From: an uncultured Clostridia bacterium
GTDB taxonomy: Bacteria; Bacillota; Clostridia; TANB77; CAG-508
Length of the DNA stretch: 49,944 nt
Direction: 5' to 3'
Assembly: GCA_934177795.1 (NCBI GenBank)
Contig: CAKPPS010000009.1
Span: forward strand, 1 to 49,944
Position 1 is the stretch's first letter. The number at the start of each line of letters is the position of its first letter. Shown piece by piece: positions 17,027 to 24,565 of the stretch. A program made the position numbers and the translations under genes. Under the pieces are notes generated by a model, which saw only the letters and a list, made by a program, of their open reading frames with translations, ran no database searches and was not told where the DNA came from.

Positions 17027-18313
17027 TTATTTTGTTTTTGCATTTTTTACTAAGAAATCTATTGCTTTTTCTGATTCTAATCCTTGTTTAATATAATTTC
17101 TTACATTTTCATTTTTCAAGAATTCTTCATCATTTTCTTTTCCGTAATTTTTTGCCATTTCTTTTATTTTTTCATCTACATCTACATCTGGTACCTCAAT
17201 TTTTTCTGCTTTTATTACTGCTTCTAGTGCTAATCTTGATTTTATTGCTTCTACAGCTTGAGGTTCATATTCTTTTTGCATATCTTCTTTTGTTTTACCC
17301 ATCATTTGTAAATATTGTTCTAATTTTAATCCTTGATATGATAATCTTTGTTCCATTTCTCTTGTCATGTTTTCTGTTTCTGTTTCAATCATTCCTGATG
17401 GAATTTCTACTTTCATATCATCACATACTGCTTTCATTACTGCTTCTTGTGTTTCATATTTAGCTTTTTCATCATTTTGTTTTTGTTGTTTTTCTTTTAT
17501 ACTTGCTTTTAATTCTTTTAATGTATCAAATTCACTTACATCTTTAGCAAAATCATCATCTAATTTTGGTAATTCTTTTTTCTTTATTTCATTTACTTTT
17601 ACTTTAAATGTTGCTTCTTTTCCAGCTAAATCTTTTGAAAAATATTCTTTTGGGAATGTTACTTTAATGTCTTTTTCTTCATCTATTTTCATTCCTATAA
17701 CTTGATCTTCAAATCCTGGAATAAATGTGTTACTTCCTATTTCTAAGTCATGTCCTTCAGCTTTTCCACCATCAAATGCAACTCCATCTACAAATCCTTC
17801 AAAATCGATATTTGCAATATCACCTTTTCCTACAGGTCTATCTTCGATTGATATTAATCTTGAATTATGTTCTTGCATATGACCTAATTCATGCTCAACA
17901 TCTTTTGCTGTTACTTTATATTGTATTTTTTCGATTTCTACACCTTTATATTTTCCAAGTTTTACTTCTGGTTTTGTTTGGAATACAGCTGTAAATATTA
18001 GGTCTTGTCCTTTTCCTATTTGTGTTACATCTATATCTGGTCTACTTACAACTTCTAATTTATTTTCTTCTACTGCTTTTTCTAATTCTTCTGGAACTAC
18101 ATCATTAAAAGCATCTTCATAGAAAATTTCTTTTCCATAATATTTTTCTACTATATTTATTGGTGCTTTTCCTTTTCTAAATCCAGGTATATTAAAATAT
18201 TTTGCACTTTTAAAATATACTTTTTTTATAGCTTCATCAAATTTTTCAGCTTCTATGGTAATATTTAATTTTACTTCATTTGCATTTTTTGTTTTTTCTA
18301 CTTTACATTCCAT
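17027..18313 (-). CDS. tig: Trigger factor
   Basis: The 428-aa ribosome-associated chaperone and prolyl isomerase has the ribosome-binding signature GFRKGKAPINIVEKYYG near residue 45. The FKBP-type domain spans about 150-245 (GDIANIDFEGFVDG), and a helical chaperone C-terminus follows. The ATG at 18313 has AAAGGA about 10 bases upstream. It heads tig-clpP-clpX and is divergent from rpmB. Confidence 0.97.
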   Translation of the reverse strand: MECKVEKTKNANEVKLNITIEAEKFDEAIKKVYFKSAKYFNIPGFRKGKAPINIVEKYYGKEIFYEDAFNDVVPEELEKAVEENKLEVVSRPDIDVTQIGKGQDLIFTAVFQTKPEVKLGKYKGVEIEKIQYKVTAKDVEHELGHMQEHNSRLISIEDRPVGKGDIANIDFEGFVDGVAFDGGKAEGHDLEIGSNTFIPGFEDQVIGMKIDEEKDIKVTFPKEYFSKDLAGKEATFKVKVNEIKKKELPKLDDDFAKDVSEFDTLKELKASIKEKQQKQNDEKAKYETQEAVMKAVCDDMKVEIPSGMIETETENMTREMEQRLSYQGLKLEQYLQMMGKTKEDMQKEYEPQAVEAIKSRLALEAVIKAEKIEVPDVDVDEKIKEMAKNYGKENDEEFLKNENVRNYIKQGLESEKAIDFLVKNAKTK

Positions 18314-18478
18314 TATTATTCAATCCTTTCTTTATTCGTATAGCCCATTTATTATACCACATTATTCCTATTTTGCAAGGATTTTTAAAGATTTTTTAAA
18401 AAATGCTTGTTTTTTTTATTTTTTTGTGTTAAACTTGATACTAGTCAGTTTATTTTATATTAGGAGGTGCAATAAGAA

Positions 18479-18682
18479 ATGGCTAAATGTGCAATATGTG
18501 AAAAATCAATTAATCACGGAAATAAATGTAGCATAACACGTTCTCATATCAGTAAAAGATTTCCTCGTACTTGGAGTGCAAATCTAAGAAGAGTAAAAAT
18601 AGTTGATGAACATGGTGAAACAAGAAGAGAATATGTATGTGCTAAATGTCTAAAAAACGGAAAAGTAACTAGAAAAGCTTAA
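18479..18682 (+). CDS. rpmB: 50S ribosomal protein L28
   Basis: The 67-aa protein begins MAKCAICEKSINHGNK and has a second Cys pair CAKC near the C-terminus. This is the zinc-binding (C+) form of L28. SHISKRFPRTWSANLRRVKI is the conserved RNA-binding core. AGGAGG sits 9 bases before the ATG. It lies close to spoVM, the usual neighbour in Firmicutes, though the two genes converge here. Confidence 0.97.
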   Translation: MAKCAICEKSINHGNKCSITRSHISKRFPRTWSANLRRVKIVDEHGETRREYVCAKCLKNGKVTRKA

Positions 18683-18714
18683 TGAATTATTTTAACAATA
18701 AAGTTTTTAAATAT

Positions 18715-18748
18715 GCGGTATAATCTTATCAGATTATGTCGTTTTTTT
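18715..18748 (+). terminator. rpmB terminator
   Basis: GCGGTATAATCT pairs with AGATTATGTCGT (12 pairs including G-U) around TATC, followed by a T-run. Confidence 0.85.
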
Positions 18749-18836
18749 ATACTATAAAATACATATTTTATACAGAAAAATTCTATATAACATACTAATC
18801 AAAATTATATAAAATTTATTATTCAAACTTTAATAC

Positions 18837-18891
18837 AAAAAAGTACACTATTAAATTTAAAATATTTTTCTAATTTATAGTGTACTTTTTT
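18837..18891 (-). terminator. spoVM transcript terminator
   Basis: AAAAAAGTACACTAT and ATAGTGTACTTTTTT form a 15-bp perfect stem around a long AT-rich loop, ending in a T-run on either strand. It lies about 25 bases after the spoVM stop. Confidence 0.75.
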
Positions 18892-18915
18892 AAATATGTC
18901 TTTTTATCATGTATT

Positions 18916-18990
18916 CTATTCTTTAATCCCAAATATTAATTTTACAAATCCCCTTAAAAATTTAGGAACTTTTTTTACTACTATTGTCAT
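18916..18990 (-). CDS. spoVM: Stage V sporulation protein M (24 aa)
   Basis: The micro-protein reads MTIVVKKVPKFLRG followed by FVKLIFGIKE. The x-x-KxPKFLxGxV/F core and the amphipathic helix match SpoVM, whose B. subtilis form is 26 aa. SpoVM recognises the curved forespore membrane and recruits SpoIVA to start coat assembly. AAGGAGG lies 9 bases before the ATG and a terminator follows the stop. It is easily missed because of its size. It is the strongest direct sign in this window that the organism forms endospores. Confidence 0.9.
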   Translation of the reverse strand: MTIVVKKVPKFLRGFVKLIFGIKE

Positions 18991-19010
18991 TTATGTATCC
19001 TCCTTCCATT

Positions 19011-19160
19011 TTAGCAAGCTAACCACATTAATCCAACACATACAACTGCTAATCCTATTATAAAAAGCCATCCTGTTATAGGAAGTAATAAAACTAATAA
19101 TATTCCTGTTCCCAATCCAATTAAGCATATTGCTATAGTTTTTCTAAATAGTTTTATCAT
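19011..19160 (-). CDS. Small membrane protein, 49 aa, upstream of spoVM
   Basis: The frame starts at the ATG at 19160 with GGGAGG 7 bases upstream. It encodes a basic start (MIKLFRKT) and two hydrophobic stretches (IAICLIGLGTGILLVLLL and WLFIIGLAVVCVGLMWLAC) that look like a helical hairpin in the membrane. Its stop is 20 bases before the spoVM ATG, and the SpoVM ribosome site starts just behind that stop, so both are on one transcript. I do not recognise a named family. Co-transcription suggests a sporulation or membrane role. Confidence 0.75.
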   Translation of the reverse strand: MIKLFRKTIAICLIGLGTGILLVLLLPITGWLFIIGLAVVCVGLMWLAC

Positions 19161-19314
19161 TCCATTACCTCCCTTTTTTTATATTATATTCATAATTTAT
19201 ATTTACGTTACAATTATGTAAATAGATTGACTTTTTTAATATTTTTTTCTAAAATATATTATGTATTTAATTGTGAGAATTAAATATAAACATATTTACA
19301 AGGAGAAATTTAAT

Positions 19315-19968
19315 ATGAAATATAAAAAAGATGCTTCTGAAATAGTTCAAAAATTACGTTCTGCATATCCTGACGCAACTTGCAGCTTAGACTTTTCTAC
19401 TCCTTTTGAAGCAGTTGTTGCTGTAATGCTTTCTGCTCAATGTACAGATGCCAGAGTTAACAAAACTACTCCTGAACTTTTTAGTAGATGCAAAACTATA
19501 GAAGACTTTGCAAATATTGATATACATGAACTTGAAAAAATCATTCATCCTTGTGGTTTTTATAAAAACAAGGCTAAAAATATAAAATTATGTGCTAATC
19601 AAGTTTTAAATAAATTTAATGGTCAAGTTCCTGACAATATTGAAGACTTAATGTCTCTAGCTGGAGTCGGTAGAAAAACTGCCAATGTAATTTTATTAGA
19701 AGTTTTTGGTATTTCACACGGCATCGCTGTTGATACTCATGCAAAACGTATATCTAATTTGACTGGTTTATCTAAAGAAAAAGAACCTGAAAAAATAGAA
19801 CAAGATTTAATTCGATTCTTCCCTAAAAAATATTTAGGAGATATTAATCATTTATTGGTTTGGCATGGTAGAAATACATGTATTGCCAGAAAACCTCAAT
19901 GTGCTAATTGTCCTATAAATATTTTTTGTGACTATTATAATGATAATTTTGCTAACAAAACCAGTTAG
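19315..19968 (+). CDS. nth: Endonuclease III
   Basis: The 217-aa DNA glycosylase/AP lyase removes oxidised pyrimidines. The helix-hairpin-helix LAGVGRKTANVILLE provides the catalytic Lys, VDTHAKRISN holds the catalytic Asp, and the [4Fe-4S] cluster ligands C-x6-C-x2-C-x5-C are at the C-terminus (CIARKPQCANCPINIFC). The start is the ATG at 19315 with AAGGAG about 9 bases upstream; 18 in-frame codons before it lack a ribosome site. Confidence 0.96.
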   Translation: MKYKKDASEIVQKLRSAYPDATCSLDFSTPFEAVVAVMLSAQCTDARVNKTTPELFSRCKTIEDFANIDIHELEKIIHPCGFYKNKAKNIKLCANQVLNKFNGQVPDNIEDLMSLAGVGRKTANVILLEVFGISHGIAVDTHAKRISNLTGLSKEKEPEKIEQDLIRFFPKKYLGDINHLLVWHGRNTCIARKPQCANCPINIFCDYYNDNFANKTS

Positions 19969-20075
19969 ATACATGAATAATGAATAAACAAATAGAAAAT
20001 CATATATTAAAGAATTATTTTAAAAAATGTATATTTATTCTGTTTTTTTATATACTAATATTTAGAGGTGATTTT

Positions 20076-20231
20076 TTGACAAATATAAATTGTTCTCTTA
20101 ATTGTATTTATCAAAAAGATGGAAAATGCGGATATTCTAATATTACTTTAAATAAATTTTCCACAATAAATGAATGTGCATATTTTATTGATAAATCCAA
20201 ATTTAAGAATATTCAAAAAAACGACCTTTAA
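20076..20231 (+). CDS. Small Cys-rich protein, 51 aa (DUF1540-like)
   Basis: I choose the TTG at 20076, which has GAGGTG about 5 bases upstream; the earlier ATG at 19980 would add 32 hydrophobic residues without a ribosome site. The protein has NCSLNCIYQKDGKCGY and a later ECAYF: four closely spaced Cys, probably a small zinc site. Similar tiny proteins are common in clostridia and are often mis-annotated as hydroxymyristoyl-ACP dehydratase. Function unknown. It follows nth and ends at a terminator. Confidence 0.7.
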   Translation: MTNINCSLNCIYQKDGKCGYSNITLNKFSTINECAYFIDKSKFKNIQKNDL

Positions 20232-20251
20232 TTTTACCTCTTATTTTTTGC

Positions 20252-20290
20252 AAAACCTAATTATTGTATTTTTACATAATTAGGTTTTTT
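20252..20290 (+). terminator. Terminator after the Cys-rich gene
   Basis: AAAACCTAATTAT pairs perfectly with ATAATTAGGTTTT and is followed by more T. Confidence 0.85.
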
Positions 20291-20421
20291 CATTTTTGCT
20301 ATTATTGGCCCAGCCCAGTTGTACTTTTCAATATTCACATTTAACATTTCATTTCAAATTTCTACTTCTAAATCTTATTGACGCATAATAAATATATTTA
20401 ATCAAAAAATTTAATAATATA

Positions 20422-20451
20422 TTGCAATATTTATAAGTTTTAATATATAAT
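20422..20451 (+). promoter_or_regulatory. Promoter of the bactofilin-like gene
   Basis: TTGCAA, 18 bases, then TATAAT, about 40 bases before the ATG at 20492. Confidence 0.5.
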
Positions 20452-20491
20452 TTAGTAGAGGTTTTACCTAATAAGAAATAGGAGGTTTATT

Positions 20492-21748
20492 ATGTTAAAA
20501 AACAAATTAAAAATTATATCATTAATTACTTTATTGGTTGTTTCTTTGTATATGCCATTAGTAAATGCAGATGATACCACTACACCAATCAGTGAAGATA
20601 CAAATACAGAAACTAATGTTGATACCACAAATGAAGCAAATACTAATGAAACAAACACAGAAAATGAAGCAGTAGAAACTAACGAAGATCAAGATACTTC
20701 TTTTACAATAAAAAATGGAGATGAATATTTATGTAAGGATACTGTATCTATTGATACTCCAGTTGATGGCAATGTTTTTATTTTAGCAAATAATGTTACA
20801 ATTAATTCTCCAATTGGTGGAGATGCATTTATTTGTGCTAAAAATGTCAACATTACTGAAAACGGATATATTTACAGCAATCTATTTGTATGTGCTCAAG
20901 ATATTACAGTAAAAGGAAAAGTATATAATATTTATTCTACTTCAAAAAATCTTACTCTTGATGGAATAGTTTATAGAGACGTAAAATCTGTTTGTGATAC
21001 TTTAAATATTAATAGCGCTATTGGTAGAGATGTATATGTTTCAGTTTCTAATATTAATTTTAAAGAAAAATCTTCTTCAGAAGAAACTGATGATATTACT
21101 ACTTATGGTAATATCCAAGGTAATTTAACTTATTCTTCTACACAAGAAATTTCTATTCCTGATGGCTCAGTGGTAGGAACAACAAAATATAATAAAGAAA
21201 CTGTAGAGACACCATCAAGTTCTGAAAAAATTGCAAGTTATATAAAGTCTTTCGGAGCTTTAGCAGTATCTACTATAGTAGTATGGCTACTTAGCTTATG
21301 GATTTCTCCAAAATTAAAACTAAAGAAAGAAACACCTTTAACTATAAAAAAAGTATTCGGTTCAATAGGTTTAGGTATATTAATACCACTTGCACTTATT
21401 ATTTTATCTATATTAATTTTAATGATACCTATAGCATCTCAATTAACGATATTTATTCTTTGCTTACTAGCAATATTATTCTTTATTAGTGTTTCTATAA
21501 GTATTATTGATATTAATAAATTTATTACTAAAAAATTCAAAGTAGATAAAACTATTAGTCAATTAGGAACTTTAATTATTTCAACATTAGTATTTTGGAT
21601 TTTATCTTTAATACCTTATCTTGGAAGTTTAGTTTCATTTATAGGTATTACTTATGGTATTGGTACTATTTCAAATAGATTAATAGATACTAATAAAAAA
21701 GATACGAAAAAGGATACGAAAAAAGATAATAAAGATACTGATAAATAA
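20492..21748 (+). CDS. Exported bactofilin-like (polymer-forming) membrane protein
   Basis: The 418-aa protein has a signal peptide (about residues 1-26, ending near VNA) and a Thr/Asn/Glu-rich linker (about 27-75). A repeat region (about 80-230) follows with short strands spaced like a beta-helix: GNVFILANNVTINSPIGGDA, IYSNLFVCAQDITVKG. Then come three to four membrane helices (about 250-390) and a Lys/Asp tail with repeated KKDT. The repeat pattern resembles bactofilins, but on the outer face of the membrane. AGGAGG lies 8 bases before the ATG. It is monocistronic. Function unknown, probably an envelope scaffold. Confidence 0.75.
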   Translation: MLKNKLKIISLITLLVVSLYMPLVNADDTTTPISEDTNTETNVDTTNEANTNETNTENEAVETNEDQDTSFTIKNGDEYLCKDTVSIDTPVDGNVFILANNVTINSPIGGDAFICAKNVNITENGYIYSNLFVCAQDITVKGKVYNIYSTSKNLTLDGIVYRDVKSVCDTLNINSAIGRDVYVSVSNINFKEKSSSEETDDITTYGNIQGNLTYSSTQEISIPDGSVVGTTKYNKETVETPSSSEKIASYIKSFGALAVSTIVVWLLSLWISPKLKLKKETPLTIKKVFGSIGLGILIPLALIILSILILMIPIASQLTIFILCLLAILFFISVSISIIDINKFITKKFKVDKTISQLGTLIISTLVFWILSLIPYLGSLVSFIGITYGIGTISNRLIDTNKKDTKKDTKKDNKDTDK

Positions 21749-21759
21749 AAGATTTCATC

Positions 21760-21798
21760 AAAAATAACTCAAGAAAATTTTCTTGAGCTATTTTTGTT
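21760..21798. terminator. Bidirectional terminator
   Basis: AAAATAACTCAAGAAAA pairs with TTTTCTTGAGCTATTTT (one mismatch) with T-runs on both strands, between converging genes. Confidence 0.8.
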
Positions 21799-21813
21799 TC
21801 TTTGCAAAAACGG

Positions 21814-22695
21814 TTATCTTTTATAAGTTATTATAATAAATTTATCCAAATATTCTTTATTTTCTGAATTGTAATCAGATTCATCTGTTATATTAACCCA
21901 ATATTTCATTAGAACATAAGCCATTAATAAATCTACTTGACTTGTATGTTCTGGTAAAATGGCTATTTGAATTAGTAAAGCTACTATCTTACCAATACAA
22001 TTTTCTATATTAGCTATAAATTTGATTTTTATACAAAATCTTAATCCAATATATATAAGTAATTGACAAGCAATATTGTACAATATATTTTCTGTTGGAA
22101 TACTTTTAGCTATCAATGTTGCAATCAATATTGGCAAAACCTGTCCCGACAAATTGATTATATTTTTGCTAAAAATACAATCTAAATTTAGTCGAGTTGC
22201 ATTCTCTAGTTCTGCTAAATCCTCTGGTAATCTATGCTTGTGATTAAAAAAATTAATCATTTTATGCATAGCTGTATGTTTCCTCAATCCTGATAATGTT
22301 GAAGTTCTATTCAACATTGCAGCTTGTGTCATTGCACCTACCAATAAAGCCTCAATTGCTAATGTAAAAAAATAGACATTTACATCTTTCAACTTTGCGG
22401 CTATCATTATTGCTATTCCAAAGAATATCGTAATCAGATATTTGAACTTTCCATCTTTTGGGACATCCTCTTCTTCTATAGAAAATTTTCCCTTTTCCAT
22501 AAGATGTTTGTTCACCTTATCTTCTTTCCGAAATATGAATTCAACTTCATAATTTTTTCCATCTCTTGATACTACAATGTATTCATTCTCACGAACATCT
22601 AGTACCATTTGATTTTCATACAATACTGTTTCTTTACATTTTCGTTTCTTTTTCCTCCAATCTTTTTTTGCCATTCTTTTTAGTTGTTTTTGCAT
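21814..22695 (-). CDS. DUF1385-like integral membrane protein (remote)
   Basis: The 293-aa protein has a strongly basic start, a small beta-rich cytoplasmic region (about 25-85), and four to five membrane helices. The stretch HTAMHKMINFFNHKH and the later IGKIVALLIQIAILPEHTSQ are placed like the GAEHK and LQxLTTREP motifs of DUF1385/YqhQ proteins, but the match is distant and I offer it only as a lead. The ATG at 22695 has AGGAGG 10 bases upstream; the TTG at 22704 is too close to it. It has its own promoter and a bidirectional terminator. Confidence 0.65.
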   Translation of the reverse strand: MQKQLKRMAKKDWRKKKRKCKETVLYENQMVLDVRENEYIVVSRDGKNYEVEFIFRKEDKVNKHLMEKGKFSIEEEDVPKDGKFKYLITIFFGIAIMIAAKLKDVNVYFFTLAIEALLVGAMTQAAMLNRTSTLSGLRKHTAMHKMINFFNHKHRLPEDLAELENATRLNLDCIFSKNIINLSGQVLPILIATLIAKSIPTENILYNIACQLLIYIGLRFCIKIKFIANIENCIGKIVALLIQIAILPEHTSQVDLLMAYVLMKYWVNITDESDYNSENKEYLDKFIIITYKR

Positions 22696-22753
22696 TTCTG
22701 TCAAACCTCCTGTTGTTAATTTTTCTGCAATTTCTATTTAGAGTTACCTATAT

Positions 22754-22781
22754 ATTATAGCACATAGTTACATAATATCAA
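22754..22781 (-). promoter_or_regulatory. Promoter of the DUF1385-like gene
   Basis: TTGATA, 16 bases, then TATAAT with a TGC extended -10 on the minus strand. The rest of the 22782-22924 gap is AT-rich and shows nothing I can name. Confidence 0.6.
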
Positions 22782-22924
22782 AAGGGGAATTTGATGAATT
22801 TATCGTGAATTATTTTCAAAGTCGTTTGACCAATGTAATTTTATATTAATAATCACTTACGTAATGTAACCGTTCATTGTATCTCCACTTGATACGTGAA
22901 ATAAGAATTGCATATTTTTTTGAG

Positions 22925-22953
22925 ATAAAAAACAAGACAGTTAGAAAACTGCC
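22925..22953 (-). terminator. prpC-prkC-rsgA-rpe operon terminator
   Basis: On the minus strand GGCAGTT, loop TTCT, AACTGTC forms seven pairs followed by TTGTTTTTT, just after the rpe stop. Confidence 0.75.
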
Positions 22954-22959
22954 CATAAC

Positions 22960-23619
22960 TTATTCTTTTAGCTCACTTATTATTACTTCATAATCTTTCG
23001 CTAATAATATAGCTGTTCCAGCTACAAGTATATTTGCTCCCGCCTCCTTTACTATTGGAGCTGTTCTTAAATTTATTCCTCCATCTACTTCTATATCTAT
23101 TTCTAGATTATTTTTTTCTATATATTCTTTTAATCTCTTTATTTTCTCTGTCATTTCGCTTATGTAAGTCTGTCCACCTTTGCCTGGCTCTACTGTCATT
23201 ATTAAGCATTGATGAATATAAGGTAAATATTTATAAATTTCTTCTATCTTTGTGTTTGGTTTTATTGCAATTCCAACTTTGCAATTATATTCTTTTATTT
23301 GTTTTATTTTTTCTAATATTTCTTCTTTATTTTTTTCTGCTTCAAAATGAAATGTTATAATATTAGGTTCAACAGCACTAAAATCTTGTATAGCTTTTCC
23401 CACATTTTCCACCATTAAATGAATGTCTAATGGTAAATTAGATATCCTTTTTATATATGATGCATATTCAAACATTTTATCATAAGTGTTTTTTTCTACA
23501 AATTTCCCATCCATTACATCTATATGAAAATAGTCTGTTTTTGCTTTTTCTAATGCAAAAAATGTTTTTGATTCTTCTCCTTTTTTTATTGAAAGAATTG
23601 ATGTTGAAACTTCTACCAT
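22960..23619 (-). CDS. rpe: Ribulose-phosphate 3-epimerase
   Basis: The 219-aa TIM-barrel enzyme interconverts ribulose-5-P and xylulose-5-P in the pentose phosphate pathway. Catalytic and metal-binding motifs are present: FHIDVMDGKFV, LDIHLMVEN, MTVEPGKGGQ, and VDGGI near the C-terminus. It overlaps the rsgA 3' end by 7 bases, so it is translationally coupled. It is the last gene of the operon. Confidence 0.94.
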   Translation of the reverse strand: MVEVSTSILSIKKGEESKTFFALEKAKTDYFHIDVMDGKFVEKNTYDKMFEYASYIKRISNLPLDIHLMVENVGKAIQDFSAVEPNIITFHFEAEKNKEEILEKIKQIKEYNCKVGIAIKPNTKIEEIYKYLPYIHQCLIMTVEPGKGGQTYISEMTEKIKRLKEYIEKNNLEIDIEVDGGINLRTAPIVKEAGANILVAGTAILLAKDYEVIISELKE

Positions 23620-24494
23620 TTTCTTTCCTCCTTTTCTTTTAATTCATTATAAATTTTACAAAATCTCACATATCTATCATTATTTATTTGTTTATTTTGT
23701 ACAGCATTTTTTATCCCACATTCTTTTTCTTTAATATGAGTACAGCCTATAAATTCACAATTTTTCTCATATTGTGGAAATTCTCTAAAATATTTATATA
23801 ATTCTTTACTTTCAATTTCACATATATCAAAAGTTGCAAATCCTGGTGTATCAGCAATATATGTATTATTATTTATTTCATACAATTTTATAGCTGTTGT
23901 CGTGTTTTTTCCTTTTTTATTTTTTTTGCTTATTTCTCCTTCTAATGTCATTTCTTTATTAAATAGTTTATTTATTAAAGTAGATTTACCTACTCCTGAA
24001 TTCCCTGAAAAGGCATTTATATTTCCTTCTAAGTATTTTTTTAATTCTTCTATTCCTATTCCATTTTTGGCTTCGGTTAGTATTACTGTATATCCTATTT
24101 GATTATATATCTCTTTTATTTTTCTAAATTCTTCCGATTTATCTAAGTCTGTTTTATTTAATACGATAATTGCTTTTATTCCAATATATTCGGCAAATGC
24201 TAATTGTTTATCTAACATTAATAAATCTGGTTTTGGATTTTTACTTGATAGTACTAATATAATTTGTGTAATATTTGCTATTTTAGGTCTTTTGATATAG
24301 TTTTTTCTATCTTCTATTTTTTCAATAACTGCTATTTTATTTTTTTCATCTTCTACAGTTACTTTTACGTAATCTCCTACAACAGGTGTTATTTCGTTCT
24401 TTTTTAGTTTTCCTCTTGCTGTAGTTGTATATATTTTGTCTTTTATTTTTACTTTATATATATTAGATATGTTTTCTATGATTACCCCTTGCAT
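23613..24494 (-). CDS. rsgA: Ribosome small subunit-dependent GTPase A
   Basis: The 293-aa protein has an N-terminal OB domain, then a circularly permuted GTPase with NKTD (G4), GNSGVGKSTL (G1) and DTPGF (G3). A zinc site follows at the C-terminus (CEFIGCTHIKEKECGI). It checks late assembly of the 30S subunit. It lies between prkC and rpe, a classic Firmicute arrangement. Confidence 0.97.
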   Translation of the reverse strand: MQGVIIENISNIYKVKIKDKIYTTTARGKLKKNEITPVVGDYVKVTVEDEKNKIAVIEKIEDRKNYIKRPKIANITQIILVLSSKNPKPDLLMLDKQLAFAEYIGIKAIIVLNKTDLDKSEEFRKIKEIYNQIGYTVILTEAKNGIGIEELKKYLEGNINAFSGNSGVGKSTLINKLFNKEMTLEGEISKKNKKGKNTTTAIKLYEINNNTYIADTPGFATFDICEIESKELYKYFREFPQYEKNCEFIGCTHIKEKECGIKNAVQNKQINNDRYVRFCKIYNELKEKEERKW

Positions 24495-24526
24495 TATTTT
24501 CCTCTTTTCTTTTTTTCCATTATACT

Positions 24527-24561
24527 AAAATACAGCCCAGATTTCAACTAGACTGTATTTT
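24527..24561 (-). terminator. Hairpin between prkC and rsgA
   Basis: AAAATACAG pairs with CTGTATTTT with a partly paired interior. On the minus strand it is followed by TTTTAG only, so it may attenuate rather than fully stop transcription into rsgA-rpe. Confidence 0.5.
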
Positions 24562-24565
24562 TAAT

